Part shown: piece by piece, positions 16,354 through 24,626 of the stretch
Layout of the letters: every line of letters begins with the position of its first letter
Position numbering within the stretch: position 1 is the first letter of the stretch
Assembly: GCF_014302995.1 (NCBI RefSeq)
Contig: NZ_CP060295.1
Location: 5,881,501 to 5,945,500, forward strand
Reading direction: 5' to 3'
DNA from: Variovorax sp. PAMC26660
Lineage (GTDB): Bacteria; Pseudomonadota; Gammaproteobacteria; Burkholderiales; Burkholderiaceae_C
DNA: 64,000 bases
Program-made: the position numbers and the translations under genes
The notes under the pieces: model-generated
What the model saw: the letters and a program-made list of their open reading frames with translations, nothing else
Databases searched by the model: none
What the model was told of the DNA's origin: nothing

Positions 16354-17658
16354 ATGACCGACACCGCGATCAACAAGGCCCTTGAGAAGGCGCACCGGCA
16401 GTTCACCGAGAGCAACCCGGTGAGCCTGCGCCAGTTCGAGGAACAAGCGCGCTACATGCCTGGCGCCAACAGCCGCTCGGTGTTGTTCTACGCACCGTTC
16501 CCTCTCACCATCGCAAAAGGCGAGGGTGCTGCGCTCTGGGACGCAGACGGCCACCGCTATGCCGACTTCATCGCCGAATACACGGCCGGCGTCTACGGCC
16601 ACTCGGCGCCCGAGATCCGCGATGCCGTCATCGAGGCGATGAAGAGCGGCATCAACCTCACGGGCCACAACCTGCTCGAAGGGAAGCTCGCCCAAGTCAT
16701 CTGCGAGCGCTTTCCGCAGGTCGAGCAATTGCGCTTCACCAACTCGGGCACGGAGGCGAACCTGATGGCGCTCACCGCGGCGCTGCATTTCACGGGGCGC
16801 CGCAAGATCGTGGTGTTCTCCGGTGGCTATCACGGCGGCGTGCTGGGGTTCGGCGCGAAGCCGTTGCCGACGACAGTGCCTTTCGACTTTCTGGTGTTGC
16901 CCTACAACGACGCGCAGACCGCACGCGAGCAGATCGACGCGCACGGGCCGGAAATCGCGGCCATCCTGATCGAGCCGATGCAAGGGGCCAGTGGCTGCAT
17001 TCCGGGGCGTCTCGACTTCCTGCAGGCACTGCGCGACGAGGCCACGCGTGTCGGTGCACTGCTGGTCTTCGACGAAGTCATGACCTCACGCCTGGCGCCG
17101 CACGGCCTGGCGAACAAACTCGGCATTCGCTCCGACCTGACGACGCTGGGCAAGTACATCGGCGGCGGCATGTCTTTCGGCGCATTCGGTGGACGCCGCG
17201 ACGTGATGGCGCTGTTCGACCCGCGCACGGGGTCGCTCGCGCACTCGGGCACCTTCAACAACAACGTGATGACGATGGCGGCTGGGTATGCGGGCCTGAC
17301 GAAGCTGTTCACGTCCGAGGCGGCGGGCGCGCTGGCCGACCGGGGTGACGCCATGCGCGCGCGCCTCAACGCGTTGTGTGCGAAAGAGGGCGTGGTCATG
17401 CAGTTCACCGGCCTGGGTTCGCTGATGAACGCGCATTTCGTGAAGGGCGAAGTCTTGCGCTCCGAAGACCTGGCGGCGGTCGACGGGCGCCTGCGGCAAC
17501 TGCTGTTTTTTCACCTGATCGGCCAGGGCATTTATGCCTCGCCGCGCGGCTTCATCGTGCTGTCTTTGCCGGTGACCGATGCGGACATCGATCGTTTCGT
17601 TGACGCCATCGGCAGCTTCATCGGTGAATACCGGCCGCTGCTGGCGGCAATTGCCTAG
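16354..17658 (+). CDS. Class III PLP aminotransferase, glutamate-1-semialdehyde aminomutase-like
   Basis: 434 residues. Fold-type I features are GAALWDADGHRYADF, the ribose/phosphate-binding NSGTEANLMALTAAL, YHGG, the cofactor Asp in LLVFDEVMTSR, the Schiff-base Lys267 in TLGKYIGGGMSFGAFGG and GTFNNNVMTMAAG. It resembles HemL but should not be taken as heme-pathway HemL: it is controlled by a divergent TetR protein and lies apart from heme genes. A transaminase or aminomutase acting on an amino acid or amine in catabolism is more likely. The end overlaps the next gene by four bases, tail to tail. Confidence 0.85.
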   Translation: MTDTAINKALEKAHRQFTESNPVSLRQFEEQARYMPGANSRSVLFYAPFPLTIAKGEGAALWDADGHRYADFIAEYTAGVYGHSAPEIRDAVIEAMKSGINLTGHNLLEGKLAQVICERFPQVEQLRFTNSGTEANLMALTAALHFTGRRKIVVFSGGYHGGVLGFGAKPLPTTVPFDFLVLPYNDAQTAREQIDAHGPEIAAILIEPMQGASGCIPGRLDFLQALRDEATRVGALLVFDEVMTSRLAPHGLANKLGIRSDLTTLGKYIGGGMSFGAFGGRRDVMALFDPRTGSLAHSGTFNNNVMTMAAGYAGLTKLFTSEAAGALADRGDAMRARLNALCAKEGVVMQFTGLGSLMNAHFVKGEVLRSEDLAAVDGRLRQLLFFHLIGQGIYASPRGFIVLSLPVTDADIDRFVDAIGSFIGEYRPLLAAIA

Positions 17659-18677
17659 CGCGGAACGGTCACGCCCAGCAGCTCGTGCAGGCGGGTGCTG
17701 GTGGTCGTGTACTGCAGCGGCACGGCCTTGCCGGGGAACACGATGGCCGTGGCGCCCCAGGCGGCCAGCGTGGCTTCATGGAAGCCGCAGACGATGAGCT
17801 TCTTCTTGCCCGGATAGGTGTTGATGTCGCCCACCGCGAACACGCCACGCTCGCGCGTTTCGTATTTCTCGGTGTCGACAGGCACCTGCTTGCGCTCGAG
17901 TTCCAGTCCCCAATCGGCAATCGGGCCGAGGCGCGGCGAAATGCCGAGGCAGGCGACCAGCGCATCGAGCGGCAGCTCGACGGTCGTGGTGTCGGGCGTG
18001 GTGATCTGCAGTTGCTTGCCGTCGAAAGCTGTCGGCTGGCCGACCTTGAGGGCCAGCTTGCCCGCCGCTACGAGGGCACGCATCGATGCCACGGTGCCTT
18101 CGTCGGCCTGGAAACCGTCGCGTCGGTGAACCAGCGTGACCTGCCTGGCCGTCACCGTGAGGGCAATGGCGGTTTCCAGCGCGATGTCGTCGCCACCGTT
18201 GACCACCACCGTCTGGCCGGCAAAGCGGTCCAGCGAATCGGGGTGATAGAAGAGGGATGAGCCCTCGAAGTGCTCGATGCCTTCAACGGCGATGCGCTTG
18301 GGCACGAAAGCCCCGACACCCGCCGCGATGAACACGGTTTTCGCCAGAAAAGACGTGCCGGCCGACGTGGTCATCAGCAGCCGTCCATCGGCCTGCCGGG
18401 CCAGCGTTGCCACCTGCTCACCAAAGTGAAACTGCGGCTTGAACGGCGCCACTTGCTGCAACAGCGATTGCGCGAGGTCGCGCCCACTGGTCACCGGCGT
18501 GCCGGGAATGTCGTAGATGGGCTTGTGGCCGTACAACGCCACGCACTGGCCGCCAGCGGCGGGCAGCGCATCGACGATGTGGCAGGAGATTTCAAGCAGG
18601 CCCAGCTGGAAGGCCTGGAACAGCCCGACAGGGCCGGCACCGACGATCAGTGCGTCGGTTTCGATAGGGGAGGCCAA
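17655..18677 (-). CDS. Ferredoxin-NADP+ reductase, thioredoxin-reductase-like type
   Basis: 340 residues. It has an FAD motif (DALIVGAGPVGLFQAFQLG), a second Rossmann motif for NADPH (TVVVNGGDDIALETAIAL with R-containing HRRDGF), and GDINTYPGKKKLIVCGFHEATLAAWGA at the FAD-closing end. There is no CxxC redox pair, so it is the FNR rather than a thioredoxin reductase. It lies five bases after fdxA at the end of the cys operon. It should pass electrons from NADPH to that ferredoxin and from there to the sulfite reductase CysI. Confidence 0.9.
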   Translation of the reverse strand: MASPIETDALIVGAGPVGLFQAFQLGLLEISCHIVDALPAAGGQCVALYGHKPIYDIPGTPVTSGRDLAQSLLQQVAPFKPQFHFGEQVATLARQADGRLLMTTSAGTSFLAKTVFIAAGVGAFVPKRIAVEGIEHFEGSSLFYHPDSLDRFAGQTVVVNGGDDIALETAIALTVTARQVTLVHRRDGFQADEGTVASMRALVAAGKLALKVGQPTAFDGKQLQITTPDTTTVELPLDALVACLGISPRLGPIADWGLELERKQVPVDTEKYETRERGVFAVGDINTYPGKKKLIVCGFHEATLAAWGATAIVFPGKAVPLQYTTTSTRLHELLGVTVPR

Positions 18678-18682
18678 GGTGC

Positions 18683-19012
18683 TCAGCGCACCAGCTCCCC
18701 AACTTTATCGGTCTTGTCTTTCCAGTCGTCGGCATCAGGCAGCGCGGGTTTGCGCTTGGTGATGCTCTTCCAGCCGTCGGCCAGAGCCAGCTCGGCGTTG
18801 ATCTTGATGAAGGCGATCTGGTTGGCCGGGAGGTCTTCCTCGGCATAGATCGCGTTGACCGGGCATTCGGGGATGCAGACCGCGCAATCGATGCACTCGT
18901 CCGGGTCGATCACCAGCATGTTGGGACCTTCGCGGAAACAGTCCACGGGACAAACGTCCACACAGTCGGTGTATTTGCAACGGATGCAGGCTTCGGAGAC
19001 GACGTGGGTCAT
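18683..19012 (-). CDS. fdxA: 7Fe-8S ferredoxin FdxA
   Basis: 109 residues. The first cluster motif region is [19 protein letters not shown] and the second is [13 protein letters not shown], the pattern for one [3Fe-4S] and one [4Fe-4S] cluster. The tail ([15 protein letters not shown]) is typical of Azotobacter FdI-type proteins. Placed 39 bases after cysN and just before a ferredoxin reductase, it is the probable direct electron donor to CysI in this operon. Confidence 0.95.
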   Translation of the reverse strand: MTHVVSEACIRCKYTDCVDVCPVDCFREGPNMLVIDPDECIDCAVCIPECPVNAIYAEEDLPANQIAFIKINAELALADGWKSITKRKPALPDADDWKDKTDKVGELVR

Positions 19013-19051
19013 TTGTCTTTTAACGTCAGTGGTCGGGGAAAACCCGAGATT

Positions 19052-20392
19052 TTAGGCCTTTGCGGCGGCGGGCTGCACGAGCACGGCAGCAGCGGTCTTG
19101 TGGGAGGCCGTATCGACCAGCACCAGGGAGCCCAGCGCACGCGATTGCGCGAAGGGCAACACAGCCAGCGGCTGCTGCAGCGCGAGCACCACATCACCGA
19201 TGGAATTGGCTTCCAGTTGCGTGGTGGGCTCCGATTCGAGCGTCGTGATGTTCACGCGATCGACGATGCGCGCCACCTTGGCCTTGACCCAGCGATGGCC
19301 CTGCAGCGCCCAGTACACGCGGCCCGCAACCAGCGGCTCGTCGTCGAGCCAGGCCACGGTGGCCGTGATCTCGCGCACCGGCTCGAAGGCGTCAGGCGCC
19401 AGCAGCCAGTCGCCGCGCGACACATCGACCTCGCGGTCGAGCACGATGCCGGCGCTGTGGCCCGCATGCACCGACTTCGGCTGGCGGGTGTGGCTCAGCA
19501 CCTGGGCGACGGTCGCCGTCTGGTTGCTCGGCAGCACGGTCACGCGCTGGCCGGGTTCCACATGGCCCGAGGCCACGCGGCCCCAGAACACGCGGCGGCC
19601 CTGCGAGGTGTCGGCCGAGGAAGAGAATTTTTCGACCCACTGCACCGGGAAGGCGAAGGGCACGGCCTCGTCCTGCGCGGTGACCGGCAGTTCTTCGAGC
19701 AGTTCAAGCAGGCTCGGACCTTCGTAGCCAACCCAGTCGGCATGGCGCGTGGCCACGTTCCAGCCCTTGAGGGCAGAGATCGGCACGATGCCGGCCACTT
19801 GCACGCCGGCCGCTTCTGCAAAGGCGTTCAGCGCGGTCGAGATGCGCTCGAAGGCGAGGCCGGCGTCGCCGATGGCGTCGAGCTTGTTGACTGCGAACAC
19901 GATCGACTGCACACGCAGCAGGTTGGCCAGCAGCGTATGGCGGCGGGTCTGCGGCAGCAGCTCGCGCTTGACCACGGTGCCGTCTTCCACTTCGGCGGCC
20001 CAGGCCAGCTTGGTTGCATCGACCAGCACCACGGCCGCATCGGCAGCCGAAGCGGCGGTGACCATGTTGCGCGTGTACTGCTCATGGCCCGGCGCGTCGC
20101 CGATGATGAACTTGCGCTTGGCGGTCGAGAAGTAGCGGTAGGCCACGTCGATCGTGATGCCCTGTTCGCGCTCGGCCGAGAGGCCGTCGGTCAGCAGGGC
20201 GAGGTCGGTTTCACCGCCGCGCTGCACGCCGGCGAGCTGGTCTTGCAGCACGGTCTTGCTGTCTACCAGCAGGCGGCCGATCAGCGTGCTCTTGCCGTCG
20301 TCGACCGAGCCGCAGGTGATGAAGCGCAGGGCGGTGCCGGTGTCGCCGTGGACGTCGGTGGTGACAGGGGTTGCAGCAGTCGTCGCGCTCAT
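19052..20392 (-). CDS. cysN: Sulfate adenylyltransferase subunit 1 (GTPase) CysN
   Basis: 446 residues. GTPase motifs are complete: G1 GSVDDGKSTLIGRLL, G2 region EREQGITIDVAYRYF, G3 GDAPGHEQYTRNM and G4 NKLDA, followed by beta-barrel domains 2 and 3. The protein ends at VQPAAAKA without a C-terminal APS kinase domain, so it is plain CysN and not the NodQ/CysNC fusion. With CysD it makes adenylyl sulfate from sulfate and ATP. Its ATG overlaps the cysD stop by one base (TGATG). Confidence 0.96.
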   Translation of the reverse strand: MSATTAATPVTTDVHGDTGTALRFITCGSVDDGKSTLIGRLLVDSKTVLQDQLAGVQRGGETDLALLTDGLSAEREQGITIDVAYRYFSTAKRKFIIGDAPGHEQYTRNMVTAASAADAAVVLVDATKLAWAAEVEDGTVVKRELLPQTRRHTLLANLLRVQSIVFAVNKLDAIGDAGLAFERISTALNAFAEAAGVQVAGIVPISALKGWNVATRHADWVGYEGPSLLELLEELPVTAQDEAVPFAFPVQWVEKFSSSADTSQGRRVFWGRVASGHVEPGQRVTVLPSNQTATVAQVLSHTRQPKSVHAGHSAGIVLDREVDVSRGDWLLAPDAFEPVREITATVAWLDDEPLVAGRVYWALQGHRWVKAKVARIVDRVNITTLESEPTTQLEANSIGDVVLALQQPLAVLPFAQSRALGSLVLVDTASHKTAAAVLVQPAAAKA

Positions 20393-21345
20393 CAGAAGTA
20401 ACCGTCTTTCTTGCGTTTTTCCATCGAAGCTTCGGACGTCATGTCGTCCATCCGGGTGGCGCCGCGTTCGCTGACATCGACCGTGAGCGTTTCCAGCACC
20501 ACGTCGCCCGCATCGGCCGCGAGGCTCTCGACCGGGCAGGTGGTCGTGATGTCGCCCACGGTGCGAAAGCGCACGTCGCGCACCTGCACCGTTTCGCCGT
20601 CGCGCGGCGGGGTCAGTTCGGTCACGGGCACCAGCAGGCCGCGGCGCTCGACCACTTCGCGCTTGTGCGTGTAGTAGATCGACGGCAGGCCGACGTGCTC
20701 GCGCTCGATGTATTGCCACACGTCGAGTTCGGTCCAGTTCGAGATCGGGAACACGCGGAAGTGTTCGCCGGAGGCAAGGCGCGTGTTGAACAACGTCCAC
20801 AGCTCGGGGCGCTGGTCCTTGGGCTGCCATTGGCCGAAGCTGTCGCGGTGCGAAAAGATGCGTTCCTTGGCGCGCGCCTTTTCTTCGTCGCGGCGGGCGC
20901 CGCCGATGAGCGCGTCGAAGCGGAATTCTTCGATGGCTTCAAGCAACGTCACCGACTGGTGCGCATTGCGCGATTCGCCGGGGTGCGCCAGGCGCACGGT
21001 GCCGCGCTTCATCGAGTCTTCGACATTGCGCACGATGAGTTCGGCGCCCAGTTCCTTCGCACGCTGGTCGCGGTAGGCCGTCACTTCGGGGAAATTGTGG
21101 CCTGTGTCGATCATCAGCAGCGGATACGGAATGCGACCCGCGCCGAAGGCCTTCTCCGCACACTTGAGCAGCACCAGCGAGTCCTTGCCGCCCGAGAACA
21201 GCAGGGTGGGGCGCTCGAAGGCGGCCGCCACTTCGCGCAGGATGAAGATGGTTTCTTCTTCCAGCGCATCGAGGTGCGTGTTGGACAGGTGCGCAGGAGA
21301 GTGCATGGGCGGCAGCAGCAGATCGGTTTCGGTACGGGCGTTCAT
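20392..21345 (-). CDS. cysD: Sulfate adenylyltransferase subunit 2 CysD
   Basis: 317 residues. It has the PP-loop LLFSGGKDSLVLL, TGHNFPEV, GGARRDEEKARAKER, the SNWTELDVWQYI motif and the family end SEASMEKRKKDGYF. It catalyses ATP sulfurylase chemistry together with the GTPase CysN encoded immediately after it. Confidence 0.97.
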   Translation of the reverse strand: MNARTETDLLLPPMHSPAHLSNTHLDALEEETIFILREVAAAFERPTLLFSGGKDSLVLLKCAEKAFGAGRIPYPLLMIDTGHNFPEVTAYRDQRAKELGAELIVRNVEDSMKRGTVRLAHPGESRNAHQSVTLLEAIEEFRFDALIGGARRDEEKARAKERIFSHRDSFGQWQPKDQRPELWTLFNTRLASGEHFRVFPISNWTELDVWQYIEREHVGLPSIYYTHKREVVERRGLLVPVTELTPPRDGETVQVRDVRFRTVGDITTTCPVESLAADAGDVVLETLTVDVSERGATRMDDMTSEASMEKRKKDGYF

Positions 21346-21388
21346 CGGGTGGTGTGCTGAATGCGAAGGGTGGGTGAGGCGTTGGCGC

Positions 21389-22021
21389 TCAGTGTGAGAG
21401 ATGCAATCCGCACTCGCGGTTGTCTTCGCCCTTGGTCGGGTCTACGTAGTCGAAGTTGTTCGGCAGGCCATGGGCCTCGCAGTATTCGTACAGCTCCTTG
21501 GACGACCAGTGCAGCAGCGGCGCGACCTTGATCAGGCCGTCCGGGTTGACGCTGACCGGGTCCATCTGCGCACGCACGGCCGTGTCGGTGGCACGAAGCG
21601 CGGTGAACCAAACCTTCGGCGCTGTCTCGCGCAGCGCGCGGGCAAAGGGCTCGAGCTTCACCTCTTCGGTGAAAGCGGCATGGCGCGGATCGTCGAGCGC
21701 CGGCGTTTGGCCCTCCACCGCTTCGCGATGCGCACGCGAGCGGCGCGGCAGGTAGATGTGCAGATCCAGGCCCAGTTGCTTCGTCACTTCATCGGCAAAG
21801 CGGTAGGTGGCCTCGGTGTTGTAGCCGTTGTCCATCCAGACCACGGGAACATTGCGCCTGGCACGCGTGACCATGTGCAGGATCACCGCTTCGAAGGGGC
21901 GGAAATTGGTGGTGATGATCGCGGGCTGGCCCAGGCCGATGGCCCAGTCCACCAAGCCCTCGGCGTTGCGGCCGAGGTCGGTGTTGATGCGTGTGAAGTC
22001 GATGTCCGTGGCGATGCTCAT
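21389..22021 (-). CDS. cysH: CysH-type (P)APS reductase, variant without Fe-S cysteines
   Basis: 210 residues. The fold and C-terminus match CysH (VVWMDNGYNTEATYRFADE; VAPLLHWSSKELYEY; RECGLHLSH with the catalytic Cys six residues from the end). The usual substrate loop is changed to TTNFRPFEAV, and GLRREQS of the E. coli enzyme is ALRATDT here. Only two cysteines exist, so the CC and CxxC ligands of Fe-S APS reductases are missing; by that test it looks like a PAPS reductase. Yet no APS kinase gene is in the operon. It reduces activated sulfate to sulfite; whether APS or PAPS is used is open. DUF934 lies 29 bases upstream. Confidence 0.85.
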   Translation of the reverse strand: MSIATDIDFTRINTDLGRNAEGLVDWAIGLGQPAIITTNFRPFEAVILHMVTRARRNVPVVWMDNGYNTEATYRFADEVTKQLGLDLHIYLPRRSRAHREAVEGQTPALDDPRHAAFTEEVKLEPFARALRETAPKVWFTALRATDTAVRAQMDPVSVNPDGLIKVAPLLHWSSKELYEYCEAHGLPNNFDYVDPTKGEDNRECGLHLSH

Positions 22022-22050
22022 GTCGAAGGTTCCGATGCGCTTTCGGGTGC

Positions 22051-22446
22051 TCAGTTGCCGGCCACGAAGTGCGGCGCGGTCTTCACTGCGTCGCCCTGGT
22101 AGAAGGCGGCAAAGCGGTCGAACTGGCGCTGCGCGTCGGAGGCGTCCACCCCTTCCTTCAGCACGGCGCTCGAGAAGCCGGTGCGTTCCATCTGCACCAG
22201 TTGGTCGATCAGCACGTCGCCCGTGGCGCGGATGTCGCCCGTGAAGCCCAGGCGGCGGCGCAGCAGGAAGGCCTGGCTGTAGGCGCGGCCGTCGGTGAAT
22301 TTCGGAAAGTTCAGGTCGATGCGCTCGATGTCGGCCAGGCACATCTCGATGGCGAGCGGATCGGCATCGTTGGCGAGCTGCAGCACCTTCGGGTCGCCAT
22401 CGTCGATGTGATCTTCGGCGGCCAGAATGTTCAGGGTCTTGTTCAT
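22051..22446 (-). CDS. DUF934 family protein of the sulfite-reduction operon
   Basis: 131 residues with the family core (DPLAIEMCLADIERIDLNFPKFTDGRAYSQAFLLRRRLGFTGD). This family is almost always next to cysI in proteobacteria and is sometimes described as an accessory of sulfite reduction, but no reaction is established. The start overlaps the end of cysI by four bases, so translation is coupled. No signal peptide or metal motif is seen. Confidence 0.88.
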   Translation of the reverse strand: MNKTLNILAAEDHIDDGDPKVLQLANDADPLAIEMCLADIERIDLNFPKFTDGRAYSQAFLLRRRLGFTGDIRATGDVLIDQLVQMERTGFSSAVLKEGVDASDAQRQFDRFAAFYQGDAVKTAPHFVAGN

Positions 22447-24221
22447 GCTGCTTCCTCCACCTTGAATCGCGCACCGTTGGCCGCGGCCTTGAACGGGTCC
22501 GGACCTACGCGGCGCAGCGTGTCGATGAAGGTCTCGCCGCCTTCGCGGGTGTCTCGGTAGGTGGTGAGCACGGCCTCGATCACGCCCGGCACTTCGGCCG
22601 CCGAGAACGAGGGGCCCACGGCCTTGCCGGCCACGGGCGCGCCGCTGAGCGCGGAACCGTCGGAGCCGCCCAGCGACACCTGATACCACTCCTTGCCGTC
22701 CTTGTCGACGCCCAGGATGCCGATGTGGCCGCTGTGGTGGTGGCCGCAGGAGTTGATGCAGCCGCTGATGTGCAGGTCGATCTCGCCCAAGTCGTCGAGC
22801 TCGTCGAGGTCCTGATAGCGCTCGGTGATGGCTTCGGCAATCGGGATGGAGCGCGCGTTCGCCAGCGAGCAGAAATCGCCGCCGGGGCAGGCGATCATGT
22901 CCGTCAGCAGGTGCACGTTGGCGCTGGCAAAGCCGGCCGCGCGAGCGGCGAGCCACAGCGCATGCAAGTCTTCGGCATGCACCCAGGGCAGCACCACGTT
23001 CTGGTCGTGCGTCACGCGGGCTTCGCCGGCGGAGAAGCGGTCGGCCAGCAACGCGAGCGTGTCGAGCTGGTCGGCCGAAGCATCGCCGGGCGCCTGCTTC
23101 AGGCGCTTGAACGACAGCGTGACGGCGCGCAGCGCGGGGTTCTTGTGCGGCGCGACGTTGCGGGCGAGCCAGCGGGCGAACTGCACGTCGTCTGCCGCGT
23201 GGGTGCGCAGCTCGGCGTCGGTCTTCTCGGCACTTTGCAGCACGCGGGTGGCGAGCGTCGGCGGCACGAAGGAGGCAGCCACGCGGTTGTACTCTTCCTG
23301 CGTGATGGTGTGCGGTGCGCCGTCGTGTTCGAGGATCTGCTTGTACTCGGCATCCACATCGTCGATGTAGCGCTGGCCTTCGGCCTTCACCAGAATCTTG
23401 ATGCGCGCCTTGTAGATGTTGTCGCGGCGGCCATAGCGGTTGTAGACACGAATCACCGCTTCGAGGTAATTCATGATCTGCTGCCACGGCAGGAACTCGC
23501 GCAGCACGGTGCCGATGATCGGCGTGCGGCCCATGCCGCCGCCCACCTGCACGCGGAAACCGATTTCGCCGGCTTCGTTCTTCACCACGTGCAGGCCCAC
23601 GTCGTGCCAGCCAGTGGCGGCGCGGTCTTCGGTGGCGCCGGTGATGGCAATCTTGAACTTGCGCGGCAGGAACGCGAACTCAGGGTGCAGCGTGCTCCAC
23701 TGGCGCATGATTTCCGCGAAGGGGCGCGGATCGGCGATCTCGTCGATGGCAATGCCGGCGCGCTCGTCGCTCGTGATGTTGCGGATGCAGTTGCCGCTGG
23801 TCTGGATGCCGTGCATGTCGACCGAAGCCAGCAGGTCCATCACGTCGGCCGACTTCGACAGCGGAATCCAGTTGTACTGGACGTTCTGGCGCGTCGAGAA
23901 GTGGGCGTAGTGGGTGGGCAGCTTTTGGCTGCCGAGCAGGCCCTGCGTCTCGATGGCCTTCTTGTAGACCTCGGCTTCGGGCTCGTCGTACTCGCGGGCG
24001 ATCTTTGCCAACACGCGCAGCTGGCGGCTCGAAAGCTCACCATAGGGCACGGCCACGCGCAGCATCGGCGCGTAGCGCTGGACATACCAGCCGTTTTGCA
24101 GCCGCAGGGGGCGGAACTCGTCCTCGTGCAAGCGGCCCTTTTGCCAGCGCTCGAGCTGGTCTCGGAATTGGGCGGCTCGTTGGTGAACGAACTGGCGATC
24201 GAATTCTGTGTATTGGTACAT
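22443..24221 (-). CDS. cysI: Sulfite reductase hemoprotein (ferredoxin-type) CysI
   Basis: 592 residues with two nitrite/sulfite reductase repeats. Siroheme and [4Fe-4S] ligands are visible as CPGGDFC (about 445 and 451) and CINSC (about 487 and 491); further signatures are HYAHFSTRQNVQYNW, TSGNCIRNITSDERAG and VQVGGGMGRTPIIG. It reduces sulfite to sulfide with six electrons. There is no CysJ flavoprotein; instead a ferredoxin and a ferredoxin reductase close the operon, so it is probably ferredoxin-fed. First gene of the seven-gene operon; a twin palindrome lies about 100-175 bases upstream. Confidence 0.93.
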   Translation of the reverse strand: MYQYTEFDRQFVHQRAAQFRDQLERWQKGRLHEDEFRPLRLQNGWYVQRYAPMLRVAVPYGELSSRQLRVLAKIAREYDEPEAEVYKKAIETQGLLGSQKLPTHYAHFSTRQNVQYNWIPLSKSADVMDLLASVDMHGIQTSGNCIRNITSDERAGIAIDEIADPRPFAEIMRQWSTLHPEFAFLPRKFKIAITGATEDRAATGWHDVGLHVVKNEAGEIGFRVQVGGGMGRTPIIGTVLREFLPWQQIMNYLEAVIRVYNRYGRRDNIYKARIKILVKAEGQRYIDDVDAEYKQILEHDGAPHTITQEEYNRVAASFVPPTLATRVLQSAEKTDAELRTHAADDVQFARWLARNVAPHKNPALRAVTLSFKRLKQAPGDASADQLDTLALLADRFSAGEARVTHDQNVVLPWVHAEDLHALWLAARAAGFASANVHLLTDMIACPGGDFCSLANARSIPIAEAITERYQDLDELDDLGEIDLHISGCINSCGHHHSGHIGILGVDKDGKEWYQVSLGGSDGSALSGAPVAGKAVGPSFSAAEVPGVIEAVLTTYRDTREGGETFIDTLRRVGPDPFKAAANGARFKVEEAA

Positions 24222-24626
24222 CGTGCGTGTGTCTTGAAGTGCAGTGCGTCCAGCGCCCCAGCAAGAAGCCGAGATTCTGAAAGCGGGCCTTATGGAAACA
24301 AACTATTTTTTGGTTCGCGCCTTATCCGGATAAGCATATTCACCAGTGTCCATGCGGGTTTCAAGACGGTTGGATGCTTATTCCGGATAAGGCGCGGACC
24401 CCGGCGTGGAGCCGCCTGACCCGGGAATTCTAGGAACAGAACGAAGTTTCGGCAGGCAAGCGACGGGCGGCGATGCGTTCGGATGGAAGTTGCCTAAAGT
24501 TTTCACCCGAACTGCCGATATCCAGCCATGGAGAGCGGCCACCGGCCTCGCTCCTTCGTTCAGGTTCGACGGTGCCGCCGTGTCTTGCGGCCGTCTTTCC
24601 GCCCCCTTGCGTTCTGGAGTTCGATC
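24222..24626. other. Divergent promoter region of cysI and a chemoreceptor
   Basis: This 405-base spacer contains the twin palindromes at 24318-24395 and, near its right end, GGAG seven bases before the chemoreceptor ATG. The segment 24400-24600 is GC-rich and shows no credible gene. An open frame extending the chemoreceptor upstream to 24528 exists but has no ribosome site and encodes an arginine-rich tail not typical of the family. Confidence 0.55.
24318..24395. promoter_or_regulatory. Twin palindromic operator upstream of the cys operon
   Basis: GCGCCTTATCCGGATAAGC at 24318-24336 and GCTTATTCCGGATAAGGCGC at 24376-24395 are near-perfect inverted copies of each other, 39 bases apart. Each is itself palindromic: CTTATCCGGATAAG is a perfect 14-base palindrome and the other copy has one extra T. 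The A/T-rich stretch beside them fits a promoter. They could be sites for a CysB-like LysR regulator of sulfur assimilation, or act as a cruciform or hairpin. Confidence 0.55.

Noticed and set aside
16354..17658. HemL of the heme pathway
   Set aside because: The gene is TetR-controlled and isolated from heme genes; a class III aminotransferase of similar fold is the safer call.
17655..18677. Thioredoxin reductase
   Set aside because: No CxxC redox pair between the FAD and NADPH motifs, and the neighbour is a ferredoxin gene.
24528..24626. N-terminal extension of the chemoreceptor
   Set aside because: The extension is Arg/Pro-rich with no ribosome site, while the ATG at 24627 has GGAG upstream and gives the usual chemoreceptor start before the first membrane helix.
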